Positions 7,890 through 16,946 of a stretch of 64,000 bases of DNA are shown here, in pieces. The stretch lies in NCBI RefSeq assembly GCF_019186805.1, contig NZ_CP066783.1, positions 3,857,501 to 3,921,500 on the forward strand, read 5' to 3'. The notes beneath the pieces are model-generated. The model had not been told where the DNA came from. It was given only the letters and a program-made list of their open reading frames with translations, and did not search any database. The stretch's first letter is position 1, and every line of letters begins with the position of its first letter. The stretch is from Comamonas fluminis. Its GTDB lineage: Bacteria; Pseudomonadota; Gammaproteobacteria; Burkholderiales; Burkholderiaceae_C. A program made the position numbers and the translations under genes.

Positions 7890-9128
7890 ATGCCCTCTAC
7901 CGTTTTGCATCCTCTGGTTCGCGTTCGCACCGTTACTGCCTTTATTCAGCTGCCCAAAGACTCGGGCCAATGGCAGCAGACATTGGCGCAGGCCAAACGC
8001 CAGTGCGACCGCCTGGCCGACGCGCTGGAGCAAGAGGCGGGCTACGCCGTGCAGTCCATTCGCCTGGTCAGCAACCCCTTTGGCGAATATCTGGACACCC
8101 GCAGCGCCGAAAGCGCCCAGCAGGGGCTGGAGCGCATTACCGCCCTGCTGACAGCGCTGAATACCGGCGCACGCCGCATCCGCTTTGCGATTGGCGAGGC
8201 CCGCAGCCGCGCTGAAGTTGCGCTGCTGCCCGCGCTGATCGCCAGCTATGGCGACCTGTGCAATGCCTGCGTGAATGTGGAACTGGATGCCAATGGCTAC
8301 CTGGAAGACGAGTTGCTGCAGGCCAGCGTGCAGGCCGTGCAGCAAATCGCCCTGTGCACACCGCGTGGCGAAGGCAATTTCAACTTCACCGTCAACTTCA
8401 ACTGTGCCAGCGGCATTCCCTACTTCCCTGCGGGCTACCACCGGGGCGATCTGGACAACTGCCTGGTGCTGGGTCTGGAAACGCCAGACCTGCTGGTTAA
8501 CGTGCTGCAAGCGCTGCAGCCCGAACGACAGTCCTTACCCCACCCCGCTTGGATGGCCCGTGCCGCACAGGCCCTGGGCGATGCGCTGAACACCCATGTT
8601 CAGCGCATCAGCGATTGCGTGGCCGCCACGGCGCTAGATGCGGGCTGGCGTGTCATCGGCATGGATACCTCGGCAGCACCCTCCAAGTCCTGCGCCTCCA
8701 TGGTGCAGGTCTATCAGCTGCTTGGCGTGCCGTTTTTCGGCGCTTCCGGCACGGTGGAAGCATCGGCCCTGCTCACGCGCGTTTTCAAATCCGTGCAGCA
8801 CATGCCCCAGATCGGCTTCAGCGGCCTGATGCTGGCTGTCACCGAAGATTCCGGTCTGGCCCAGGCCACGCAAGACGGCCAGTTCGACATTCGCGCCCTG
8901 CTCACCTACAGCAGCGTCTGCGGCATTGGCCTGGATACCGTGCCCGTGCCGGGCGACGCCAGCGCCAGCCAGATTGCCGCCGTCATGCGCGACACCGGCA
9001 CCATGGCCTTCCGCCTGAAAAAGCCGCTGACCGTGCGCCTGTTCCCCGTGCCGGGCCTGAAAGCTGGCGATATCACCGCCTTTGTAAGCGCAGACCTGTG
9101 CAACTGCGCCGTGCTGGCCCTGCCTTGA
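7890..9128 (+). CDS. DUF711 (UPF0210) family protein
   Basis: The 412-residue protein matches the DUF711 family: an N-terminal VRVRTVTAFI strand, central DTSAAPSKSCASM, GVPFFGASGTVEASALLT, and a C-terminal SSVCGIGLDTVPVPGD motif. The structure and function of the family are poorly defined; pyruvate formate-lyase-like fold annotations exist but no activity has been demonstrated that I know of. It is convergent with the DUF2625 gene, ending one base before that gene's stop, and stands alone otherwise. The start is taken at the first ATG; no strong ribosome-binding site is visible. Confidence 0.85.
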   Translation: MPSTVLHPLVRVRTVTAFIQLPKDSGQWQQTLAQAKRQCDRLADALEQEAGYAVQSIRLVSNPFGEYLDTRSAESAQQGLERITALLTALNTGARRIRFAIGEARSRAEVALLPALIASYGDLCNACVNVELDANGYLEDELLQASVQAVQQIALCTPRGEGNFNFTVNFNCASGIPYFPAGYHRGDLDNCLVLGLETPDLLVNVLQALQPERQSLPHPAWMARAAQALGDALNTHVQRISDCVAATALDAGWRVIGMDTSAAPSKSCASMVQVYQLLGVPFFGASGTVEASALLTRVFKSVQHMPQIGFSGLMLAVTEDSGLAQATQDGQFDIRALLTYSSVCGIGLDTVPVPGDASASQIAAVMRDTGTMAFRLKKPLTVRLFPVPGLKAGDITAFVSADLCNCAVLALP

Positions 9129-9770
9129 TCAACCCAGCAGCGCCTGCTGCTCGATATTGAAGGCGTAAATCTCACTCATGGGCAGCGGCCTGCGGTCGCT
9201 GGTTTCCACGCTGCCTTCCTGCGTCCACAGAAATGGGTAAAAACCAAAGCCCTGATCTGGCGCCAGCGCCTGCACATCCTGCTGCCAGCTGGCCCAGCGC
9301 ATATATTCATAGAAATCGGTGATGCGATCACTCAGCGCCCACTGCACAAAGTCGGAGTAGCCGCACTGCAGCGGCGTCCACTGCAGCGACTCGGGGTCCA
9401 AGTAGTAAATATTGCCCATGTCTTCGCCCAGCGCTCCACCATTGATGGCAAAGAAGCCGCCCAGCGCGTCATCGGCCACCAGCAAAAAGCCCTGCGCCCG
9501 CCCCTGATTCCAGTCGCGCAGATTGCGCGGCAGCCGCTCATGACCCGAGCCCAGAATGCGCAGCCAGCCGTGGTCAATCAAAATGCCGCCCGTCTCATGC
9601 GCAATCGCCCCCATGGGCGAGCGTGTGGTCACCTGCAGGCTCAGCAACACCTCATCGGCTTGGTCAGAGGCTGGCAACAGCTCGGCGGGACGCTCGGCCT
9701 CCTCAATCCATTGCCTGACCAGGGGCATGGCGGGGTCATCCATAGAAATCAGCTCCTGCAAACTGCGCAT
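9129..9770 (-). CDS. DUF2625 family protein
   Basis: The 213-residue protein starts MRSLQELISMDDPAMPLV, the conserved opening of DUF2625. It continues with GGILIDHGWLRILGSGHERLPR and FAINGG-type motifs of that family. Function is unknown. The ORF is open further upstream, but the extra 34 residues are not family-like, so I use the ATG at 9770. The candidate mobile segment begins about 106 bases upstream of this start, so the native promoter may have been displaced. Confidence 0.85.
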   Translation of the reverse strand: MRSLQELISMDDPAMPLVRQWIEEAERPAELLPASDQADEVLLSLQVTTRSPMGAIAHETGGILIDHGWLRILGSGHERLPRNLRDWNQGRAQGFLLVADDALGGFFAINGGALGEDMGNIYYLDPESLQWTPLQCGYSDFVQWALSDRITDFYEYMRWASWQQDVQALAPDQGFGFYPFLWTQEGSVETSDRRPLPMSEIYAFNIEQQALLG

Positions 9771-9882
9771 GATGAACTTTCCGAGTTGAGGTGCGTCAAA
9801 TGCTATGCCATCAGAAAGCATCTCCTTGGCAGCAACTGTCAGTCCCTGTAAAAATACGTTGCAGTGCAGCAATTACTGTCGA

Positions 9883-10011
9883 TTCTCACTGAGTCTTGTA
9901 CTCGCCTCCACAAAAAATCAACGGCTTAGCGCTGCGTGAAGAGGCTAGTTTTGTACCCACTTCTCACTGAGTTTTGTACTTTCCGGAATTTTTCTCACTC
10001 AGTTTTGTATT
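9883..10011. repeat. Left-end array of three 20-bp repeats
   Basis: TTCTCACTGAGTCTTGTACT (9883-9902), TTCTCACTGAGTTTTGTACT (9961-9980) and TTCTCACTCAGTTTTGTATT (9992-10011) are direct repeats. A half site, AGTTTTGTAC, lies at 9947-9956. They are inverted relative to the right-end copies and look like transposase binding sites. Confidence 0.8.
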
Positions 10012-10235
10012 TTCCGAAGTCAGCTGCAGAAATCAGCGAATAGTCCTCGCAAACATATGTAAACGCCACATCTCAAATAGCACTACAGCCCATTGTCTGC
10101 AACCCGTAGATGTTCTATGAAGCCGTTGCCTCAATAGTTTTAAAAATGTCTCACGGCGAGCAGTCGCCGCGCAGATTTCACCGCAGATTTTCGACATCAG
10201 CTGCCAAAGTTGCCAGCGCAGATGTCCGGCAATAA

Positions 10236-10276
10236 AGCCCGAGCCGATTCATTCATGAGTCGCTCGGGCTTTTTTG
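10236..10276 (+). terminator. Leader terminator upstream of amiE (probable AmiR antitermination site)
   Basis: AGCCCGAGC (10236-10244) pairs with GCTCGGGCT (10262-10270), followed by a T-run, 142 bases ahead of the amiE start. In Pseudomonas aeruginosa, AmiR binds the leader RNA and prevents termination ahead of amiE. AmiR is encoded in this operon, so a terminator at this place is what that model predicts. The exact ANTAR target hairpins were not identified with confidence. Confidence 0.7.
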
Positions 10277-10417
10277 TTGTCCGTTTTTCGCATTCCCGTT
10301 TTCGGACCGATATCTGGACCGCTGGCGGAGCTTTGCCGACGCTGCCCTGAAATCCTTGCGCTGTAACTGCCAGCCGGTAAGTCATACCTCATTACCTCGT
10401 CAACCAGGAGTACAGCC

Positions 10418-11455
10418 ATGAGACACGGAGATATTTCCAGCAGCAACGATTGCGTAGGCGTAGCGGTAGTCAACTACAAAATGCCACGCCTGCATACCAA
10501 GGCCGAAGTGCTGGACAACTGTCGCAAGATCGCCGACATGCTGGTCGGCATGAAACAAGGCCTTCCAGGCATGGACCTCGTGATCTTTCCAGAATACTCC
10601 ACGCACGGAATCATGTACGACTCCAAGGAGATGTACGAAACTGCGTCCGCTATCCCCGGCGAAGAAACCGCAATCTTCGCGGACGCCTGTCGCAAAGCCA
10701 ATGTATGGGGCATCTTCTCGCTCACCGGAGAGCGCCACGAAGAGCACCCCAACAAGGCTCCATACAACACTCTGATTCTCATGAATAACCAAGGCGAGAT
10801 TGTGCAGAAGTACCGCAAGATCATGCCTTGGGTGCCCATCGAAGGCTGGTATCCGGGCGATTGCACGTATGTAAGCGAAGGCCCCAAGGGCATGAAGATC
10901 AGTCTGATCATCTGCGACGATGGTAACTATCCAGAAATCTGGCGTGACTGTGCCATGCGCGGGGCCGAACTCATCGTGCGCTGCCAAGGCTATATGTACC
11001 CAGCCAAAGAGCAGCAAATTCTGGTTTCCAAGGCGATGGCCTTCATGAACAACACTTATGTCGCCGTAGCCAATGCGGCCGGCTTCGATGGTGTTTATTC
11101 CTACTTCGGTCACTCTGCCATTATTGGCTTCGATGGCCGCACGCTGGGCGAGACCGGCGAGGAGGAGATGGGCATCCAGTACGCCGAACTCTCCAAATCA
11201 CTGATCCGTGATGCACGCAAGAACGGCCAGTCGCAGAACCACTTGTTCAAACTAGTACATCGCGGATACACAGGCACCATCAACTCCGGCGATGGCGACA
11301 AAGGCGTAGCCGCCTGCCCTTACAGCTTCTACTCGCAATGGGTCAACGACCCCGAAGGCACGCGCGAGATGGTCGAGTCATTCACACGAACGACCGTGGG
11401 TACACCAGAGTGCCCAATTGAAGGCATTCCACACGAAGCACCCAAGCACCGCTAA
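10418..11455 (+). CDS. amiE: Aliphatic amidase AmiE
   Basis: This cytoplasmic nitrilase-superfamily enzyme hydrolyses short aliphatic amides such as acetamide to the acid and ammonia. The 345-residue length matches the Pseudomonas enzyme (346). The catalytic triad falls at exactly the known positions: Glu59 in FPEYSTHG, Lys134 in KYRKIMPW and Cys166 in [13 protein letters not shown] lies eight bases before the ATG. It is the first gene of an operon running to amiR and is preceded by a leader terminator. Codon use appears less GC-rich than the flanking chromosome, consistent with acquisition. Confidence 0.98.
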   Translation: MRHGDISSSNDCVGVAVVNYKMPRLHTKAEVLDNCRKIADMLVGMKQGLPGMDLVIFPEYSTHGIMYDSKEMYETASAIPGEETAIFADACRKANVWGIFSLTGERHEEHPNKAPYNTLILMNNQGEIVQKYRKIMPWVPIEGWYPGDCTYVSEGPKGMKISLIICDDGNYPEIWRDCAMRGAELIVRCQGYMYPAKEQQILVSKAMAFMNNTYVAVANAAGFDGVYSYFGHSAIIGFDGRTLGETGEEEMGIQYAELSKSLIRDARKNGQSQNHLFKLVHRGYTGTINSGDGDKGVAACPYSFYSQWVNDPEGTREMVESFTRTTVGTPECPIEGIPHEAPKHR

Positions 11456-11534
11456 AGCATTCATACCTGCTGGCATGGCATCCCTCGGCCCTGCGGGCTG
11501 CCATGCCCTCCGACTCTTTACTTGGAGATAGAAC

Positions 11535-12017
11535 ATGCTAGGTATCGCATTGTTTTTTATTGGTGCCGTGCTGATCGTTAACGGCGTCGGCCTCAGTGGT
11601 CGCATAGAAGCTCGTGACTCCGCCCCCTTCAATCTACTAGTGGGCTTGTTAGCTTTATTTATCAACGCCATTGGCATTCTGCGCGCTGGTGCCGATCCGG
11701 ACTTTTTTGGCGCTGCAGGTGGTCTGCTGTTTGCTTTCACCTACCTGTATTTGGCAGTGGTGCAGTGGTGGGGCCTCAAAGGCGTTGGCCTTGGCTGGTA
11801 TTGCCTGTTTGTGGCAATCAGTGCTCTAGCGTTTGCATCGACGGCCGGGGACATCCGCGTTATCACCATGTGGTTGATTTGGGCAAGCCTGTGGTTCTTC
11901 TTTTTTCTGGCGCTTGGACTAGGTAAGCAACTGCGCTTTCTTGCGGGCTATACGGTACTGGTCGGTATTGCGACTTGCTGGGTGCCGGGCCTGATGATGT
12001 TAATGGGGAAATGGTGA
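11535..12017 (+). CDS. amiS: AmiS/UreI family amide or urea channel
   Basis: The 160-residue membrane protein has six predicted hydrophobic segments and opens MLGIALFFIGAVLIVNG, a hallmark of the AmiS/UreI family. These hexameric inner-membrane channels let urea or short amides through. Segments such as GLLFAFTYLYLAVVQWW carry the aromatic residues that line the UreI pore. It follows amiE by 79 bases with GGAGA before the ATG. In Pseudomonas the gene is last in the operon; here it is second. It ends five bases before the AAA+ gene start. Confidence 0.93.
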   Translation: MLGIALFFIGAVLIVNGVGLSGRIEARDSAPFNLLVGLLALFINAIGILRAGADPDFFGAAGGLLFAFTYLYLAVVQWWGLKGVGLGWYCLFVAISALAFASTAGDIRVITMWLIWASLWFFFFLALGLGKQLRFLAGYTVLVGIATCWVPGLMMLMGKW

Positions 12018-12022
12018 ACAAA

Positions 12023-12865
12023 ATGAACGCAAATATTCCTCTGCAGGCCACTGCAGACAACGACCCTCTGGCTGATTACCGCTTGAACAAAGAGCCGTTT
12101 TACCGCCCCTCTCACAATGAGATCGAGCTCTACGAACAGGCCTATCGGCACCGCATGCCATTAATCCTTAAAGGCCCTACAGGTTGCGGAAAAACCCGAT
12201 TTGTTGAGCGTATGGCGTGGGCGCTAAAACGCCCGCTCATCACACTGGCCTGCAACGAAGATATGACAGCCTCGGATCTCGTGGGTCGTTATCTGCTCGA
12301 TGCCAATGGCACCGCATGGCACGACGGACCTTTGACCATGGCAGTGCGTTATGGAGGCATTTGCTATCTGGACGAAGTTGTAGAAGCACGACAGGACACT
12401 ACCGTCGTCATCCATCCATTGACCGATGCACGCCGCGTACTACCTCTCGACAAGAAAGGTGAGGTTGTGCACGCACATCCTGATTTCCAGCTCGTTGTCT
12501 CCTACAACCCAGGCTACCAAAGCAGCGCAAAAGACATGAAGCCCTCCACGCGCCAACGCTTTGCCGCTCTGGAGTTTGACTACCCTGATGCGGCTACTGA
12601 AGCCGATATCGTCTCGCACGAAACAGGTATTGAGCGAGCCCAAGCCGAGCGACTGGTAGCGCTGGCGCACAGCACTCGCGAACTCAAGAACCGGGGCCTC
12701 GACGAAGGGGCATCCACCCGCATGCTCATCTATGCAGGCTTGCTCATGCGCGACGGAGTCACGCCAGCGGCCAGTTGCGACATGACGATCACGCTGGCTT
12801 TGACAGATGACCCCGACACCACACATGCGCTGAAAAAACTTGTTCAAGCACAGTTCGGCAGTTGA
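12023..12865 (+). CDS. NorQ/NirQ/CbbQ-type MoxR AAA+ ATPase
   Basis: The 280-residue protein (from the ATG at 12023) has Walker A GPTGCGKT, Walker B ICYLDEV, the family NEDMTASDLVGRYLL segment, and a C-terminal GASTRMLIYAGLLM lid motif, all typical of NorQ/NirQ/CbbQ. Such proteins pair with a VWA protein to remodel or insert metal into a target enzyme (nitric oxide reductase, Rubisco). Its partner is encoded next. In Pseudomonas amidase operons a different AAA+ protein, AmiB, takes this slot. I chose 12023 since GGTGA lies five bases upstream; starts at 12011 or 11975 are possible. Its target here is unknown; the amidase or AmiS are inferred candidates. Confidence 0.88.
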   Translation: MNANIPLQATADNDPLADYRLNKEPFYRPSHNEIELYEQAYRHRMPLILKGPTGCGKTRFVERMAWALKRPLITLACNEDMTASDLVGRYLLDANGTAWHDGPLTMAVRYGGICYLDEVVEARQDTTVVIHPLTDARRVLPLDKKGEVVHAHPDFQLVVSYNPGYQSSAKDMKPSTRQRFAALEFDYPDAATEADIVSHETGIERAQAERLVALAHSTRELKNRGLDEGASTRMLIYAGLLMRDGVTPAASCDMTITLALTDDPDTTHALKKLVQAQFGS

Positions 12866-12885
12866 AAGGCTAAAAGGCACAATCC

Positions 12886-14688
12886 ATGCCCCCATCTACC
12901 GCCCTTAACTCCAGTGACATCGGCTCTTCCCCTTGGATCGACAAAGACGACGCCCACACCTTCGAGCGATTGGCTATGTTGGCCTCGGGCTTGGCACTAA
13001 CTCGGGTGCAAGTCCAGCCATTGCAAACGGCCAGCACACCAATAGCGGCCGGAGGGCCTTTTAATGGCGCGACGGTCAAACCAGCCTCTGCGCTACGGGC
13101 CATCTTGTTGCCGCCGACGGACACCACTTCAGGCGGTGCAGCCCGACTGCTGTTACCGCAGCTACCAGACCTAAGCCAGACTGAGCGTACACATCAGCAC
13201 ACAGCAATGGTTGCCCACGCTGCCGCGCACCTACTATATTCACCAACTCGCCAACCCAGCCAGGCCTTGAAGCCCATGGGCATGACCGTCGTCTCGGCCA
13301 TAGAAGATGCCCGAATCGAACGCTTGCTGCTGCGCGACTACCCTGGCGCTTACCACTGGCTCAGCGAGCAAGTCGCAGCAGAGCCTGATGCAAAAAACCT
13401 GAGCTTTCTCGCCTTCATGGCACGGCTCGACCGCATCTTGCTCTTGCCAGCAAGCCAAAGTGGCAATCACTGGATCAACAAGGCACATGAGCTCTTTGAA
13501 AGGACAATACAAGCTCACGGTCTCGAAGATTACAGCGCTTTCCGTGCGATATCTTCCATCTTGGCCAACGACCTTGGCCAGATGCGTGTTCGCATGGATC
13601 CGCAGCACTATGCGGCTCCCACGCTCTACCGCGATGACAACAGCTATCTCTGGGAGCATCCCGAATCCGACGACAACAGCGATGAAGCTTTGTTACTAAC
13701 TCAGACAAGTGCGCGGCCGCAGCAGGCACAATCAAGTCGAGAGCAAGAATCCCCAGAGCAGCCTCAACGCCCCCAGGCCGAAGACTTTGAAATCGCCCGC
13801 TTCCACTACCCAGAATGGGACCATCGAAGCGAGCATATGAAGCCAGACTGGTGCACGGTAATCGAGAAATATCCAGCCTGGCAAGGCCTAAGCGAAGTCA
13901 ATCACTCGCGCCTTCCCAGCAGCACTCGTCTCGAAAACTTGGCCCTACCCAGCGCCCGCCAACTTGACCGCCGCAACCGACTGCGCCGGCAATGGGAAGG
14001 TGAAGATGTAGACCTCAACGCAGCTATTGAAGTACAGGTCGATATGCGCCTGAATCTGAGACCTGACCCTCGTCTTTTCATGCGCGCAGGCAAAGGCCCT
14101 CGACCCACTAGCATGCTGGTTTTGCTCGACATCTCCGAATCGGTCAACGACATTAGCTCACATGGTCAATGCTTGCTGGATCTAGAAAAGCAAGCGGCTC
14201 AGATACTGGCCCAATCCAACACGCGTAACACTGGACGCTTGGCCATTCATGCGTTTTCATCCAACACCCGCGCCGAAATTAACTACTATCGCTTGCTTGA
14301 TTTTGGTCAGCCGCACACCACCACTACCACGGCCATGATCCAGGCTTTACGTGGACGTTTTTCCACTCGTCTGGGGGCGGCCTTACGCCACTCCAGCGGT
14401 CTACTGCGTAGCGAACCCGAAGGCCAGCGCACGCTGCTCGTTGTGACTGATGGTGCACCGTCTGATGTCGATGTGCACGACAAAAAATATCTAATAGAAG
14501 ACGCGCGCCACGCCGTTCAGGAAGCCAAACGAGCCGGTATTCGCGTTTGCTGTTTGGCCGTCGATGCACAAGCCGACACCTATGTCCGCCATATCTTTGG
14601 CTGGCGCGATTACGGTATCGCCGACGACACCCGACAACTGCTACCAAGGCTGACGAATATGAGCGCTCGCTTAGCCGCAGGACGTTAA
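12886..14688 (+). CDS. NorD/CbbO-type von Willebrand factor A domain protein
   Basis: The 600-residue protein has an N-terminal helical region, a low-complexity Gln/Glu linker near residues 270-295, and a C-terminal VWA domain. The metal-ion-dependent adhesion site is intact: DISES at about residue 420, a later TRLGAAL threonine, and VTDGAPSD. This is the layout of NorD and CbbO, adaptors that deliver a MoxR ATPase to its substrate. It follows the ATPase gene by 20 bases with AAAGG ahead of the ATG. Pairing inside an amidase operon is unusual to my knowledge. Subunit and target are inferred only. Confidence 0.87.
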   Translation: MPPSTALNSSDIGSSPWIDKDDAHTFERLAMLASGLALTRVQVQPLQTASTPIAAGGPFNGATVKPASALRAILLPPTDTTSGGAARLLLPQLPDLSQTERTHQHTAMVAHAAAHLLYSPTRQPSQALKPMGMTVVSAIEDARIERLLLRDYPGAYHWLSEQVAAEPDAKNLSFLAFMARLDRILLLPASQSGNHWINKAHELFERTIQAHGLEDYSAFRAISSILANDLGQMRVRMDPQHYAAPTLYRDDNSYLWEHPESDDNSDEALLLTQTSARPQQAQSSREQESPEQPQRPQAEDFEIARFHYPEWDHRSEHMKPDWCTVIEKYPAWQGLSEVNHSRLPSSTRLENLALPSARQLDRRNRLRRQWEGEDVDLNAAIEVQVDMRLNLRPDPRLFMRAGKGPRPTSMLVLLDISESVNDISSHGQCLLDLEKQAAQILAQSNTRNTGRLAIHAFSSNTRAEINYYRLLDFGQPHTTTTTAMIQALRGRFSTRLGAALRHSSGLLRSEPEGQRTLLVVTDGAPSDVDVHDKKYLIEDARHAVQEAKRAGIRVCCLAVDAQADTYVRHIFGWRDYGIADDTRQLLPRLTNMSARLAAGR

Positions 14689-14837
14689 AACGTCGGACAG
14701 AAAATTACAACCCTTGCCTCACCCACGCCTCCACATACGTCGCGTGCGCTAAGCTAGGTTCCGCCCACTAGCATCTTGGGATTACTCCGTAGCCGATCCT
14801 CAGCAATCACTGTTGAAGCATAAACCAGAGAACAACC

Positions 14838-15983
14838 TTGTCCTACACCGACCCCTTGCGCATAGGTATTCTTTTCTCGGAAACCGGTACTACCTCGACC
14901 ATTGGTCGCTCGCAGTTGAAAGGCAGCTTGCTAGCCATTGATGAGATCAATGCCGCCGGCGGCGTGCTCGGACGCGAGCTGATCGCTGTACGCCAAGACC
15001 CAGCTTCCAACCCAGCACGCTACGCACAACTGGCCGAGCAACTGATCGTCCAGGACAAGGTCAACACCGTCTTCGGCTGCTATATGTCAAGCAGCCGCAA
15101 GGCCGTGCTGCCCGTAGTGGAAAAATGGAACAAATTGCTGTTCTACCCCACCCTCTACGAAGGCTTCGAGTTCTCGGCCAACATCATCTACACCGGTGCA
15201 GCCCCGAACCAGAACAGCGTACAGCTGGCTGATTTCATGACCAGCAGCTTTGGCGCGCGCGCCTACCTCATTGGTTCAGACTACATCTACCCCTATGAAT
15301 CCAATCGCATCATGCGCGAGTTGGTACTACAACATCCCGAAGGGGAAATTCTGGGTGAACGCTATCTGCCACTATCGGCAACCGAGCACGACTATCGGGC
15401 CGTTATGGAAGATGTGCGCCAGAAAAGCCCTGACTTCATCTTCTCCACCGTGGTCGGAGACTCCACCTCCCAGCTCTACCGAGCCTATGCTGACGCAGGC
15501 TTCAATCCCAAAGAGATGCCCATTTGCAGCCTTACCACCTCAGAGGCTGAAATCGGGCAAATGGGCTTTGAAGTTGCGGCAGGCCACATCACTTCGGCAC
15601 CGTACTTCCAGTCAATCCAAACCGAAGCCAACCAGCGCTGCCTAGCCCACCTCAAGCGCCTGTTTGGCGACGACTGCCGCCCAAATCTATGCTGGGAAGC
15701 CTCGTACTTCCAAGTACACATGTTTGCCAACGCTTTCCGTCGCTCGGGCAGCGACACTATTAGCGAGTTACTACCGCACCTGCTGGGCAGTGAGTTCGAT
15801 GCACCTCAGGGGTGCGTTCGAATCGACCCCGGAAACCACCACACTTGGGTATACCCACGCATAGGTCGCGCCAATGCGCAAGGTGAGTTCACCATACTGC
15901 GCGAAGCCAAACGCGCTGTCTCGCCCGACCCTTACCTGGTTACCCACTCGCTCGGCGACTGGACAGCCAAACAGGAGGTCTGA
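14838..15983 (+). CDS. amiC: Amide-sensing negative regulator AmiC
   Basis: The 381-residue periplasmic-binding-fold protein resembles Pseudomonas AmiC throughout: IGILFSETG at the start, VFGCYMSSSRKAVLPVVEKW, PTLYEGFE, GAAPNQNS, GSDYIYPYESN and SLTTSEAEI. AmiC lacks a signal peptide, stays in the cytoplasm, holds AmiR inactive and releases it when acetamide binds. The start codon is TTG at 14838; no ATG lies upstream in frame near it, and the homologous N terminus begins here. A 149-base gap separates it from the VWA gene. The stop is two bases before the GTG of amiR. Confidence 0.95.
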   Translation: MSYTDPLRIGILFSETGTTSTIGRSQLKGSLLAIDEINAAGGVLGRELIAVRQDPASNPARYAQLAEQLIVQDKVNTVFGCYMSSSRKAVLPVVEKWNKLLFYPTLYEGFEFSANIIYTGAAPNQNSVQLADFMTSSFGARAYLIGSDYIYPYESNRIMRELVLQHPEGEILGERYLPLSATEHDYRAVMEDVRQKSPDFIFSTVVGDSTSQLYRAYADAGFNPKEMPICSLTTSEAEIGQMGFEVAAGHITSAPYFQSIQTEANQRCLAHLKRLFGDDCRPNLCWEASYFQVHMFANAFRRSGSDTISELLPHLLGSEFDAPQGCVRIDPGNHHTWVYPRIGRANAQGEFTILREAKRAVSPDPYLVTHSLGDWTAKQEV

Positions 15984-15985
15984 GC

Positions 15986-16609
15986 GTGAACCGCCAACAA
16001 CCGCGCGCCACCTCACCGCACCTCAAAGAGCTGCGTCAACTCAAAATCACGCTGATGCACCCCGATGATGCCGACGGTCTGTTGCTGGCACAGCAACTTC
16101 AGCGTATCGGCTGTCAGGTTCGCAGCGTATGGCCACCTGTACAACACCTGCCAGAAGACACCGATATCGTCCTACTGGCCGTGCGCCCCGACTTCCTGCA
16201 CCTTCCCATGAGCTGGGCCCACAGCGAACAAGCACCGGCCTTGGTGGCCGTAGTGAATTACGAGAACCCCACCATCGTTTCTACAGTTCTGGACCTCAAG
16301 GCCCAGGCTGTCTTGCCGTCGCCTATTCGGTCCTTCGGTCTGCTTTCAACTTTGGTAGTTGCACGTCAGAACCATAAAGAAAGCCGCCAGATTCATCTTC
16401 ATGTACACAAGCTGCAAAACAAGCTGCTTGGCCAGCGTCGAGTGACTGATGCCAAAGCCATTCTCATCGCAACCCACCGGGTCAGTGAAGAACGGGCCTA
16501 CGAAATGCTGCGCGAGCAGGCTATGAACAAACGCATCTCGATTGAAGACATTGCCCAAACCATCATCAGCGCAAGTGAATTACTGGGAATGAAAGGGCCG
16601 CGCGAGTAA
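15986..16609 (+). CDS. amiR: ANTAR-domain antiterminator AmiR
   Basis: The 207-residue protein has a pseudo-receiver N-terminal domain, a coiled-coil near residues 120-150, and a C-terminal ANTAR RNA-binding domain with AKAILIATHRVSEERAYEMLREQAM and IEDIAQTII. AmiR binds the amiE leader RNA to prevent termination. The start is GTG at 15986, preceded by AGGAGG with seven-base spacing, and it almost abuts amiC, matching the AmiC-AmiR complex. The IS3-family element begins directly after the stop, so anything formerly downstream has been separated. Confidence 0.95.
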   Translation: MNRQQPRATSPHLKELRQLKITLMHPDDADGLLLAQQLQRIGCQVRSVWPPVQHLPEDTDIVLLAVRPDFLHLPMSWAHSEQAPALVAVVNYENPTIVSTVLDLKAQAVLPSPIRSFGLLSTLVVARQNHKESRQIHLHVHKLQNKLLGQRRVTDAKAILIATHRVSEERAYEMLREQAMNKRISIEDIAQTIISASELLGMKGPRE

Positions 16610-16679
16610 GAGCGCAAGGTAATCCCCCCGTAAATCCTGAGCCCTGAGAAGTAGAGACTCTCACAGGAGAATCTCTACC

Positions 16680-16946
16680 ATGAAGAAATCACGTTTCACC
16701 GACAGCCAGATCATTGATGCGCTCAAGCGAGCAGAAGCCGGTCTGACGGTTCCAGAGCTCTGCCGGGAACTCGGCATCAGCTCGGCAACGTTCTACAAGT
16801 GGCGAGCCAAGTTCGGCGGCATGGATGCCTCGCTCATGGCCCGCATGAAAGAGCTGGAGCAAGAGAACCAGCGACTTCGCAAGATGTACGTCGAGGAGAA
16901 ACTCAAGGCTGAGATCGTCTCGGAGGCTCTCGCAAAAAAGTGGTGA
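16680..16946 (+). CDS. IS3-family transposase OrfA
   Basis: The 88-residue protein begins MKKSRFTDSQIIDALKRAEAG, with the helix-turn-helix VPELCRELGISSATFYKWR followed by a leucine-zipper-like helix. This is the standard IS407-group OrfA, which recognises the IS ends. The A6G run at 16934-16940 near its end is a likely slippery site for a minus-one shift into OrfB, which overlaps by seven bases. Confidence 0.9.
   Translation: MKKSRFTDSQIIDALKRAEAGLTVPELCRELGISSATFYKWRAKFGGMDASLMARMKELEQENQRLRKMYVEEKLKAEIVSEALAKKW

Larger units (their letters stand above)
9771..10417. other. Intergenic stretch: left end of the candidate mobile segment and amidase leader
   Basis: No gene is seen in these 647 bases. 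The left part holds the three 20-bp end repeats (9883-10011). The right part is the presumed amiE promoter and leader, including a pairing TTGCC/GGCAA (10210-10214 with 10228-10232), an intrinsic terminator at 10236-10276 and the amiE ribosome-binding site at 10405-10409. Confidence 0.7.

Noticed and set aside
12023..14688. Part of a nitric oxide reductase or Rubisco locus
   Set aside because: The AAA+/VWA pair is of NorQ/NorD or CbbQ/CbbO type, but no norB, norC, cbbL or cbbM gene is present; the neighbours are all amidase genes.
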